Source: Firmicutes bacterium UBA7523 (GTDB lineage: Bacteria; Bacillota; Dethiobacteria; Dethiobacterales; Dethiobacteraceae). From it: a stretch of 16,035 nucleotides of DNA. Made by a program: the position numbers and the translations under genes. Where the stretch lies: assembly GCA_002479415.1 (NCBI GenBank), contig DLMZ01000053.1, positions 1-16,035 on the forward strand. The letters run 5' to 3'. The notes below the pieces were generated by a model, which was not told where the DNA came from, made no database searches, and saw only the letters and a list, made by a program, of their open reading frames with translations. Each line of letters starts with the position of its first letter. Positions within the stretch are counted from its first letter, which is position 1. Shown in pieces: positions 6,989-13,625 of this stretch.

Positions 6989-9049
6989 ATGAACAATTTT
7001 TTTAATCTCTACCGTCACGGGTTTATTCGAGCTGCGGTTGCCATTCCGGAAGTTCGTGTGGCCGACCCAGCTTACAATACTTCCCACACACTGGAACTGG
7101 CGAGAAAAGCCGCATCCAAAAAGGCTATTTTAATTCTGTTTCCCGAGTTAGGCATATCAGCATACAGTAATGAAGACCTCTTCCACCAGCAAGCACTTCT
7201 GGAAAAAGTGGAAAATGAAATAAGATTACTTCTGCGCGAATCTGCTGCTCTTGACTCAATAATAATTATTGGGGCACCGGTCATGTCAGAGTCACTGCTT
7301 TACAACTGCGCTCTGGTATTACACCGCGGACATATACTTGGAGTTGTGCCAAAGTCGTATCCTCCTAACTACAGAGAGTTTTACGAAGCACGACAGTTCA
7401 GGCCCGCCACCGTCGCAAGCCACAGTACAATTACCTATTGCGGTCAAGAAAGTGTGCCTTTTGGCGCAGACTTACTTTTCCGCATCAAAAATATCCCAAG
7501 CTTTACGTTTGCTGTGGAAATATGTGAAGACCTTTGGGTTCCTGTCCCTCCATCCAGCTTGGCATCCCTGTCGGGAGCCACAGTTATTGCCAATCTGTCA
7601 GCGTCAAATATAACAATAGGCAAAGCGCAGCACAGACATACTCTAGCCGCCGCCCAGTCTGCAAGATGCCTTTCTGCATATCTGTATTCCGCAGCAGGAC
7701 ACGGAGAATCCACCACCGATTTAGCTTGGGACGGCCATGCGCTAATATATGAAAATGGACAGTTACTAGCTGAGTCAACACGCTTTGGTCTAGAACCATC
7801 CATCACATTCGCCGATATAGATTTAGACCATTTGACTCAAGAACGCCTCAGGCAAAACACCTTCGCAGAAAATGCCCGCAGTCTAAAAAATTTGGCACCG
7901 AAATTCCGCACTGTTGAATGTGAAATCAAGCTAACGGAAGGAACGCTACCTCTTCAAAGGGAATATCCCCGCTTTCCTTATGTGCCTGCTAATGCGGAAA
8001 GCAGAGACAAGCTCTGTTATGAAGCATATAATATTCAGGTTCACTCCTTAATTAAGCGCCTCCTGTCTTCAGGGATGGAAAATATCATTATCGGCGTTTC
8101 GGGCGGGCTGGATTCCACCCAGGCCTTAATGGTAGCTATAAAAGCTGTGGATTTGCTCGGCTGGTCAAGAGAAAGAGTTCGGGCTTATACCATGCCGGGC
8201 TTTGCCACCTCTGCACGAACTAAGGAAAATGCCTGGAGGCTTATTCATGCCCTAAAAGTCACAGGGGAAGAACTGGATATCCAGGACAGCTGCCGTCTAA
8301 TGTTGAAAAACATAGGCCACTCTGCAGCAGTTGGCGAAAATCATTTTGATACCACCTACGAAAATGTCCAAGCTGGAGAGAGAACATCTCATCTCTTCCG
8401 ACTGGCTAACCTGCACCGTGGATTAGTGCTTGGCACAGGTGATTTAAGCGAGCTGGCGCTGGGATGGTGTACCTACGGTGTAGGTGACCATATGTCCCAC
8501 TATAATGTAAACGCTGGCATCCCTAAAACACTTATTCAATACCTGCTTCGCTGGCTAACTTCCCAAAAAGACACCGAAGAATCAACCCGCTCTGTCATCC
8601 ATGATATCCTTGATACAGAAATAAGCCCGGAACTGGTGCCGGGAGAAGGAAACAACACTCAGCCTGCACAGAGGACAGAAGATTTTATTGGTCCATACGA
8701 ACTGCAAGACTTCAATATATATTACACTACACGCTTCGGCTACCGCCCCAGCAAAATAGCGTTTCTTGCCTACTCCGCGTGGCACGACAAATCAGAAGGA
8801 GCCTGGCCCGACATTCCTGAAAAAAAGCGCAATGAATACTCTCTTGCACAAATAAAGCATTGGCTTGAAATCTTTACCCGCCGCTTTTTCAGCAGCCAAT
8901 TCAAGCGCTCAGTAATGCCTGACGGTCCCAAGGTCGGCTCCGGTGGATCCCTTTCCCCTCGAGGAGACTGGCGTGCCCCTAGTGACAGCGAAGCATCTCC
9001 ATGGTTGGAAGATATATCACAAATACCTGATTCTGAACTAGGCAATTGA
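6989..9049 (+). CDS. nadE: Glutamine-dependent NAD(+) synthetase, long two-domain form
   Basis: NadE amidates deamido-NAD to NAD in the last step of NAD synthesis, taking ammonia from glutamine. The 686-residue protein has an N-terminal nitrilase-type glutaminase domain (about 1-290) with the triad E53 (FPELGIS), Lys in VVPKSYPPNYREFYE, and Cys in VEICEDLWVP. The C-terminal synthetase domain (about 340-650) has the ATP loop GVSGGLDSTQAL, then GTGDLSELALGW and GVGDHMSHYNVNAG. The length and many segments, including the C-terminal SLSPRGDWRAPSD, strongly resemble Mycobacterium tuberculosis NadE (679 aa) as I recall it. GGGGG lies 5 nt before the ATG. It is the only plus-strand gene in the first 12 kb, inserted between ispF and gltX. 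Confidence 0.97.
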   Translation: MNNFFNLYRHGFIRAAVAIPEVRVADPAYNTSHTLELARKAASKKAILILFPELGISAYSNEDLFHQQALLEKVENEIRLLLRESAALDSIIIIGAPVMSESLLYNCALVLHRGHILGVVPKSYPPNYREFYEARQFRPATVASHSTITYCGQESVPFGADLLFRIKNIPSFTFAVEICEDLWVPVPPSSLASLSGATVIANLSASNITIGKAQHRHTLAAAQSARCLSAYLYSAAGHGESTTDLAWDGHALIYENGQLLAESTRFGLEPSITFADIDLDHLTQERLRQNTFAENARSLKNLAPKFRTVECEIKLTEGTLPLQREYPRFPYVPANAESRDKLCYEAYNIQVHSLIKRLLSSGMENIIIGVSGGLDSTQALMVAIKAVDLLGWSRERVRAYTMPGFATSARTKENAWRLIHALKVTGEELDIQDSCRLMLKNIGHSAAVGENHFDTTYENVQAGERTSHLFRLANLHRGLVLGTGDLSELALGWCTYGVGDHMSHYNVNAGIPKTLIQYLLRWLTSQKDTEESTRSVIHDILDTEISPELVPGEGNNTQPAQRTEDFIGPYELQDFNIYYTTRFGYRPSKIAFLAYSAWHDKSEGAWPDIPEKKRNEYSLAQIKHWLEIFTRRFFSSQFKRSVMPDGPKVGSGGSLSPRGDWRAPSDSEASPWLEDISQIPDSELGN

Positions 9050-9073
9050 AAAATGCTGCATAAACATATTAAA

Positions 9074-9103
9074 TTAAAAACCCCGTCATCGACGGGGTTT
9101 TTA
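9074..9103. terminator. Bidirectional terminator between nadE and ispF
   Basis: AAAAACCCCGTC and GACGGGGTTTTT form a long GC-rich stem around loop ATC with T-runs on both strands. It lies 25 nt past the nadE stop, and the plus-strand T-run reaches the TAA of ispF (9101-9103). It should end transcripts from both sides. Confidence 0.93.
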
Positions 9104-9574
9104 ATTTCTATTAAGGAGAACTACGGCTTGAGCAGCAATGCCTTCGCCGCGGCCGCAATAGCCTAAGCCCTCAGTAGTTGTTGCTTTTACACCAATTCTA
9201 TCTGCCGGAATACTAAGAGCCGAAGCGATGTTTGCTCTCATTTCTTCAATATACAGTGCAAGCTTAGGCTTTTGGGCTATAATGACAGAGTCTATATTGC
9301 CCACCGAAAACCCTTCTCGGCGGCAAAGCAAGCTTACTTCCTGAAGCAAATGCAAGCTGGATACACCTTCATACTGCGAATCTGTGTCAGGAAAATGCTT
9401 GCCTATGTCCCCCAAAGCCAACGCCCCCAGCATGGCGTCCATTATGGCGTGAAGTAAAACATCGGCATCGGAGTGTCCCAGTAGCCCTAAGCTATAAGGC
9501 ACATCCACACCGCCTAAAACAAGCGGCCTCTTTTCAACTAATCTATGTACATCAAACCCCGTCCCTATTCGCAT
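9101..9574 (-). CDS. ispF: 2-C-methyl-D-erythritol 2,4-cyclodiphosphate synthase
   Basis: IspF cyclises CDP-methylerythritol 2-phosphate in the methylerythritol phosphate isoprenoid pathway. The 157-residue product has the usual length and the metal ligands D8 and H10 in GFDVHRL plus the His in GHSDADVLLHAI. It also has GDIGKHFPD, KPKL and the C-terminal KATTTEGLGYCGRGEGIAA. The ATG at 9574 has GGAGG 7 nt upstream; the frame is open to 9589 but without a better site. Its start overlaps the end of ispD by 23 nt, as expected for coupled neighbours in the same pathway. It is the last gene of the yacL-ispD-ispF operon. Confidence 0.97.
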   Translation of the reverse strand: MRIGTGFDVHRLVEKRPLVLGGVDVPYSLGLLGHSDADVLLHAIMDAMLGALALGDIGKHFPDTDSQYEGVSSLHLLQEVSLLCRREGFSVGNIDSVIIAQKPKLALYIEEMRANIASALSIPADRIGVKATTTEGLGYCGRGEGIAAQAVVLLNRN

Positions 9575-10262
9575 TGCCTTCCCTCCCAAGTAAAACTTCT
9601 GCCAGAATAAGGTCCTCGGGCGTAGTAACTTTCAAATTGCTGTAATCTGCAGAAACAATATGTACAGGATGACCATAATGCTCTAACAGCGCCGCATCAT
9701 CGGTAGCATAAAACCCTTCATTTATAGCTCGCCTATAAGAACCGACCAGCCAATCTCGTCGGAAAATCTGCGGAGTCTGCACCGCCCACAAGCTTTCTCT
9801 TGGCGGAGTTTCAACAATCCTACCGAACTTATCAACCCGCTTAATTGTATCTTTAACCGGAACGGCGGCCACCGCCGCTCCCAGTTCTACAGCTTTATCC
9901 AAGGTGCGGGCAAATAATTCCACAGAAGCAAGTGGCCTTGCTCCGTCATGAACACATACAAAATCAAGATCTTCAGGCATTGCCGACAAGCCCTGCCAAA
10001 CTGAGTCCTGTCTTTCATTCCCTCCGCCAATTACATAAATATTTTTATCAGGGAAATAAGGCAAAAGAACATCCCGGCGAAATATTTCTTCCTCGCCGGG
10101 AGTAACTACCGCAACAATTTGATTAAAGCATCCTAAAGCAAGGCAAGCGGTCAGGGAATAATACAGCACCGGCTTTCCGGCCAAGGGGAGATATTGCTTA
10201 TTCAGCTTGGCTTTCATACGCTGCCCGCGTCCTGCCGCCACCACAATTACTGCCGCTTTCAT
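9552..10262 (-). CDS. ispD: 2-C-methyl-D-erythritol 4-phosphate cytidylyltransferase
   Basis: IspD transfers CMP from CTP to methylerythritol 4-phosphate, two steps before IspF. The 236-residue protein has the nucleotidyltransferase start VVAAGRGQRM followed by KLNKQYLPLAGKPVLYY, then VHDGARPL, VPVKDTIKRV and WAVQTPQIF, and near the end ATDDAALLEHYGHPV. Its ATG directly follows the yacL stop codon with no gap and only a weak AGGG upstream, suggesting coupling. It overlaps ispF by 23 nt. The C-terminal tail LGREGNANRDGV is encoded in the overlap and is probably not conserved. Confidence 0.96.
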   Translation of the reverse strand: MKAAVIVVAAGRGQRMKAKLNKQYLPLAGKPVLYYSLTACLALGCFNQIVAVVTPGEEEIFRRDVLLPYFPDKNIYVIGGGNERQDSVWQGLSAMPEDLDFVCVHDGARPLASVELFARTLDKAVELGAAVAAVPVKDTIKRVDKFGRIVETPPRESLWAVQTPQIFRRDWLVGSYRRAINEGFYATDDAALLEHYGHPVHIVSADYSNLKVTTPEDLILAEVLLGREGNANRDGV

Positions 10263-11360
10263 TTAACGCAGCCCTGAAACTTTTTCAGCAAGTTTTGGCT
10301 TAGCAAAAATCATCCGCCCTGCAGCCGTCTGCAGAACGCTTGTCACAACAACTTCTATTGTATCCCCAATATAACGACGGCCACCTTCAACCACTATCAT
10401 CGTTCCGTCATCAAGGTAAGCAACACCTTGGCCTGCTTCTTTACCATCCTTTATGATTTGCGCTACCATTTCCTCGCCGGGTAGAAGAACAGGCTTAACC
10501 GCGTTTGCTAGCTCATTGATATTTAAAACAGGAACGCCTTGCAATTCGCAAACCTTATTAAGATTGTAATCATTAGTTACAATCTTTCCCTTCATGACCA
10601 TGGCCAGTTTAACCAGCTTGCTGTCGACCTCTGGGATATCATCGAAATCTTGATCAACGACCTGTATAGTAATATTAGACTCTTTCTGCATCTTGTTGAG
10701 AATATCAAGTCCGCGCCGACCACGGTTTCTTTTTAAAGCATCGGAAGAATCAGCAATATGGCGCAACTCCTCCAGAACAAAACCGGGCACTATTATCACG
10801 CCCTCGATAAAACCGGTTGCCGTAATGTCCACAATGCGGCCATCAATGATTACGCTGGTATCAAGGATTTTTGCGATGCGAAAGTTACCTCGTTCACTTG
10901 CTCTCCCTTGGCGAGAGAACAACCCTGAAAGAAAAGTCATCTCTTCCTTACGATTAAGCATTAAGCTCATACCTAAATATCCGGCCAATACCGTAACTAT
11001 CATGGAGAGATAAACCCCGAAAAGCGGGATGTGACGCAGAACCAAACTTAATAACGCACCAATCATCAATCCCAATACCAAACCTATTACACTTACTGCA
11101 ATATCAAACGTAGGGATAGATTTTAATGCAGATTCCGCCCATCCGTTTACCGAAGTTGCCAAACGAATCAGCCAAGGAGTAATCATATAAGATATAAGTC
11201 CAAAAACTGTTCCCCCAAGAACGGAAGCACCAATACTAACCGACCCAGTGTATTCCACATTCGCAAACGCCGCGATGTTGACAAAATTTGTGTTTACTAG
11301 CTGATAACCTATAGCAAATCCCACAAACAGTGAAAGCAACCTAAGCCCTTTTTTCAGCAT
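10263..11360 (-). CDS. yacL: Membrane-anchored PIN/TRAM-domain protein (YacL family)
   Basis: The 365-residue protein starts with four predicted membrane helices (about 4-20, 42-62, 86-107 and 111-134). A cytoplasmic PIN nuclease domain follows from about 162, with acidic residues in ILDTSVIIDGR (D167), LEELRHIAD, PEVDSKLV and TNDYNLNK. A TRAM domain (about 295-355) ends the protein. The substrate of this family is not established; PIN domains usually cut RNA and TRAM domains bind it. The length and the position before ispD match Bacillus subtilis YacL. The start is supported by AGGAGGTGA 7-8 nt before the ATG. A promoter lies at 11384-11413, so this gene leads the operon. Confidence 0.92.
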   Translation of the reverse strand: MLKKGLRLLSLFVGFAIGYQLVNTNFVNIAAFANVEYTGSVSIGASVLGGTVFGLISYMITPWLIRLATSVNGWAESALKSIPTFDIAVSVIGLVLGLMIGALLSLVLRHIPLFGVYLSMIVTVLAGYLGMSLMLNRKEEMTFLSGLFSRQGRASERGNFRIAKILDTSVIIDGRIVDITATGFIEGVIIVPGFVLEELRHIADSSDALKRNRGRRGLDILNKMQKESNITIQVVDQDFDDIPEVDSKLVKLAMVMKGKIVTNDYNLNKVCELQGVPVLNINELANAVKPVLLPGEEMVAQIIKDGKEAGQGVAYLDDGTMIVVEGGRRYIGDTIEVVVTSVLQTAAGRMIFAKPKLAEKVSGLR

Positions 11361-11383
11361 ATCTTAATCACCTCCTCTAGCAT

Positions 11384-11413
11384 ATTATAGCGTATATTTT
11401 TTACCAAATTCAA
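11384..11413 (-). promoter_or_regulatory. Promoter of the yacL-ispD-ispF operon
   Basis: On the minus strand TTGAAT (11408-11413), an 18-bp spacer and TATAAT (11384-11389) lie just upstream of the strong ribosome binding site. The predicted leader is very short, about 15-20 nt. The -35 box matches four of six consensus bases. Confidence 0.65.
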
Positions 11414-11483
11414 GCTGGTTGATACACAAAAAATAAAAAAAACACCATGAACGCCAAAAACAGTAAAATATTTGTGTCTGTAG

Positions 11484-11512
11484 TCAAAAAAAGCATCATG
11501 AATTATGATGCT
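11484..11512 (-). terminator. Intrinsic terminator overlapping the carD stop codon
   Basis: On the minus strand AGCATCAT (11512-11505) pairs with ATGATGCT (11499-11492) around AATTC and is followed by seven T. The carD stop codon TGA (11496-11498) lies inside the stem, so terminator and coding sequence overlap. It isolates carD from yacL. Confidence 0.87.
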
Positions 11513-11990
11513 CTTCAAGAAAAAATTGGTTAATAATTTCGTCTACATCAGCAGCAGACGCGTTTTTAGCCAGCACCAGTTCGGAAATTAGAATTTGACG
11601 AGCGCTCTCCAGCATTTTTCTCTCACCTGTAGATAAGCCCTTTTCCTTTTCACGAACCATCAGGTTGCGAACAACCTCAGCAACCTGATAGATATCACCG
11701 CTTTTAATTTTGTCCATGTTCATACGATAACGTCTATTCCAATTTGTAGACATTTTGCTGTGGTTATCACGCAAAATTGAAAAAACCTGTTCTACTCCAT
11801 CATCATCAATAACTTCACGTAAGCCAATATTCCCCACATTATCCAGGGGAATCATTACTTTCATTTCTCCGATAGGTATATTCATGACATAGTACTTTTT
11901 GTACGCACCCAGGATTTCTCTTTCTTCAATGGACTCGATAATGCCGGCGCCATGCATGGGGTAAACTACCTTATCACCAATATTGAACAT
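11496..11990 (-). CDS. carD: CarD/CdnL-family RNA polymerase-binding regulator
   Basis: The 164-residue protein belongs to the CarD_CdnL_TRCF family. Its N-terminal Tudor-like domain (FNIGDKVVYPMHGAGIIESI, about 1-60) is expected to bind the RNA polymerase beta subunit. The helical C-terminal domain (about 65-155, with SGDIYQVAEVVRNL and LSTGERKMLESARQIL) in relatives contacts promoter DNA near the -10 box and stabilises open complexes. The ATG at 11990 has GGAGG 7 nt upstream; the frame is open to 12014 without support. Two consensus promoters lie upstream and a terminator overlaps the stop, so it is monocistronic. carD next to yacL is a common arrangement in Clostridia. Confidence 0.93.
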   Translation of the reverse strand: MFNIGDKVVYPMHGAGIIESIEEREILGAYKKYYVMNIPIGEMKVMIPLDNVGNIGLREVIDDDGVEQVFSILRDNHSKMSTNWNRRYRMNMDKIKSGDIYQVAEVVRNLMVREKEKGLSTGERKMLESARQILISELVLAKNASAADVDEIINQFFLEEHHNS

Positions 11991-12023
11991 CGGCAAACCT
12001 CCCAGGTGTAACATATTGCTTTA

Positions 12024-12052
12024 ATTCTATCACAAACAATACTTGTTGTCAA
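12024..12052 (-). promoter_or_regulatory. Proximal promoter of carD
   Basis: On the minus strand TTGACA (12047-12052), a 17-bp spacer and TAGAAT (12024-12029) give a strong sigma-A promoter with a leader of about 25-30 nt. Confidence 0.85.
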
Positions 12053-12063
12053 ATAAAGGATGT

Positions 12064-12093
12064 ATTTTACCATATAATAAATGACCTTGTCAA
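12064..12093 (-). promoter_or_regulatory. Distal promoter of carD
   Basis: On the minus strand TTGACA (12088-12093), an 18-bp spacer and TAAAAT (12064-12069) form a second promoter 40 bp upstream of the first. Its -35 box lies next to GGTTAACGG, and a weak CGGCT/AGCCG inverted repeat (12102-12122) lies further upstream. Confidence 0.6.
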
Positions 12094-12154
12094 CCGTTAA
12101 CCGGCTCAAATTTTTTCAGCCGAACAAATCACCTCTTTTAGCAGCATTCACACA

Positions 12155-12184
12155 TTGACAACGTTTTGACATAAAAAGTATAAT
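12155..12184 (+). promoter_or_regulatory. Promoter of the small cysteine-rich gene
   Basis: TTGACA (12155-12160), an 18-bp spacer and TATAAT (12179-12184) form a near-perfect promoter reading right, divergent from carD. The leader would be about 33 nt. Confidence 0.85.
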
Positions 12185-12223
12185 AAAGTGAAGCAGAAGC
12201 AACGTACTGGAGGAGATCAAGGC

Positions 12224-12619
12224 ATGAAAAACGAAGTTGTAGGGCAATTTCAGGATAAAGTTTCAGAGTTGCTGGTTCGTCACCGCAGCATACTTGATAG
12301 CCTAACGAAGTTTCAGGAATCATCAGCACGCGTAAACAGATCCATAGCAAAAACTGTAACTAATTGCGGCTGTCTCTCCGTCAGTGCATCAAAGCAAACC
12401 TGTCCGCCCGAAATCGACTTAATTAATTACCAGCAATACATGGAATCCCACTTAAAGGGCGATTTATGTGAACATTGCTTAGAGAGAATTATGGAGGAAT
12501 TAGGCAATCACATCTTCTATTTAACAGCTTTATGTGATTTACTTAATCTTGAATTGACCGAAGTCTTTGATAAAGAGTTCGAACGTATTAACACTCTGGG
12601 GCTTTTTAATCTCTCATAA
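12224..12619 (+). CDS. Conserved cysteine-rich small protein, MazG-like C-terminal half
   Basis: The function is unknown. The 131-residue protein is predicted cytoplasmic, with no signal peptide or membrane helix. Its N-terminal half is helical (FQDKVSELLVRHRSILDSL). A cysteine-containing middle follows: CGC at 48-50, C60 and CEHC at 82-85, which could bind a metal. The C-terminal half (ERIMEELGNHIFYLTALCDL, then the segment ending FERINTLGLFNLS) resembles the helical MazG-type NTP pyrophosphohydrolase fold, but the usual metal-binding Asp of the LGD motif is Asn95. I recall similar Clostridial proteins annotated as DUF1573-related; this is not certain. The ATG at 12224 has GGAGGA about 9 nt upstream. 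It diverges from carD and converges on iclR with a 6-nt gap and no visible terminator. Confidence 0.8.
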   Translation: MKNEVVGQFQDKVSELLVRHRSILDSLTKFQESSARVNRSIAKTVTNCGCLSVSASKQTCPPEIDLINYQQYMESHLKGDLCEHCLERIMEELGNHIFYLTALCDLLNLELTEVFDKEFERINTLGLFNLS

Positions 12620-12625
12620 AATTTC

Positions 12626-13411
12626 TTACCGCTTACGGTAGCCAAGGCGCTCTGAGATTCTTTCAGCAGCAGCCATAACTTCTGGAATCAATTTTCCCTG
12701 GATAAAAGCGTCGGTTAAACGAGTATCCGGACCGGATAAGCTCACTGCAGCAATAACCTTGCCTTCAAAATCCTTTATCGGAACGGCAACACACCGCACA
12801 CCTTCCTCTAACTCTTCGTTATCCAAGGAATAGCCTTTTCCCCGGATTAGCGCAACTTCCTCTTTTAATCTGGCCTTATCACTGATTGTCTGCTTCGTAA
12901 AAACCTGCAAAGGCTCTTTATTATGCAAAAAACGTTCAAAATCACGATCAGACAAGTGCGCGATTAAAGCTTTCCCCGCCCCTGTGCAATGAGCAGGCCC
13001 GCGGCTGCCGACCCGAGCAAAAATCTTTATCATATTTTGCGATTCAATCTGGTCAATATATACAATTTCATCCTGATCGAGAATAGCCAGGTTAACTGTT
13101 TCATTACAAGCATCGACCAACTTTTGCAAAATAGGCCTGGCAACTGTGCGGATATCCATGGAATATAAAGCCGCATGGCCAACCTCAAAGGTGCGCAAAC
13201 CCAGCAAGTATTTTCCGGTATCTTTATCCTGACTGATAAAGCCGTCATTCATCAAGGTATGAAGCAGACGGTGAGCCGTAGAAATATTTAGTTTGGTACG
13301 ATCTCTAATCTGGCTTAATGTTAAAGGAGCCCCCGCCTCAGCCAAAATAATTAGTATTTTCAGAGCTCTTTCCACAGCTTGGACAGTATGCCTATCATGC
13401 GGGCTTTTCAT
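12626..13411 (-). CDS. IclR-family transcriptional regulator
   Basis: The 261-residue protein has an N-terminal winged helix-turn-helix (about 8-70: VQAVERALKILIILAEAG, LTLSQIRDRTKLNISTAHRL, GFISQD) and the IclR C-terminal effector-binding domain (about 80-255: RTVARPILQKLVDACNETVN, GSRGPAHCTGAGKALIA, GYSLDNEELEEGVRCVAVPI). IclR regulators usually sense small carboxylic or aromatic metabolites and control catabolic genes. No catabolic gene is in the window, so the ligand cannot be named. The ATG at 13411 has GGAGG 7 nt upstream. The only convincing promoter is at 13532-13561, and an intrinsic hairpin (13441-13471) stands between it and the gene. Confidence 0.92.
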   Translation of the reverse strand: MKSPHDRHTVQAVERALKILIILAEAGAPLTLSQIRDRTKLNISTAHRLLHTLMNDGFISQDKDTGKYLLGLRTFEVGHAALYSMDIRTVARPILQKLVDACNETVNLAILDQDEIVYIDQIESQNMIKIFARVGSRGPAHCTGAGKALIAHLSDRDFERFLHNKEPLQVFTKQTISDKARLKEEVALIRGKGYSLDNEELEEGVRCVAVPIKDFEGKVIAAVSLSGPDTRLTDAFIQGKLIPEVMAAAERISERLGYRKR

Positions 13412-13440
13412 CTGATACCCTCCCCTAGTCAAATAGCTAC

Positions 13441-13471
13441 TAAAAGCAGGCGCTTCCGCCTGCTTTTTTTT
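13441..13471. terminator. Intrinsic hairpin between the kinase operon and iclR
   Basis: AGCAGGCG (13445-13452) and CGCCTGCT (13457-13464) form a strong stem with loop CTTC, flanked by A and T runs. The plus-strand T-run is eight long; the minus-strand run is only TTTT followed by AG. Read leftward it could end the kinase operon and attenuate iclR. Read rightward it would be the stronger terminator, but no plus-strand gene precedes it. Confidence 0.8.
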
Positions 13472-13531
13472 GCTGCCGCACTCTCAAAGAGAGCCAGAAG
13501 CTTTCACAATATGAAACGTATTATCAAGGCA

Positions 13532-13561
13532 ATTATACTAGTTTTTTGTCTTTGCTGTCAA
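13532..13561 (-). promoter_or_regulatory. Consensus promoter reading toward iclR
   Basis: On the minus strand TTGACA (13556-13561), an 18-bp spacer and TATAAT (13532-13537) are both perfect hexamers. The predicted start near 13525 is about 115 nt before iclR and about 60 nt before the hairpin at 13441-13471. Confidence 0.82.
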
Positions 13562-13592
13562 TATACTGCTGTACTCGCGAGCCATATACTGT
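13561..13592 (-). promoter_or_regulatory. Direct repeats ACAGTATAT/GCAGTATAT, candidate LytTR site
   Basis: Two nine-base copies (13592-13584 and 13569-13561, minus strand) are 23 bp apart start to start, and the second touches the -35 box of the promoter at 13532-13561. The first copy fits eight of nine positions of the AgrA-type consensus as I remember it. An eight-base palindrome CTCGCGAG (13574-13581) lies between the copies and could instead be the site of another regulator. Confidence 0.45.
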
Positions 13593-13625
13593 AAAAGCTT
13601 CTTCAATGAAAAGAAAGTTCTGTTC

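Noticed and set aside
13511..13594. Plus-strand 27-codon frame with a positively charged, hydrophobic, cysteine-containing peptide, considered as an AgrD or toxin-like peptide
   Set aside because: It has no convincing ribosome binding site or promoter, lacks the acidic C-terminal part of AgrD, and lies antisense to a perfect minus-strand promoter.
13533..13604. Minus-strand TTG-initiated frame (LKKLLQYMAREYSSILTAKT and onward) as an alternative pheromone precursor
   Set aside because: It has no ribosome binding site at the TTG or the internal ATG, no AgrD-like layout, and overlaps the promoter and the direct repeats.
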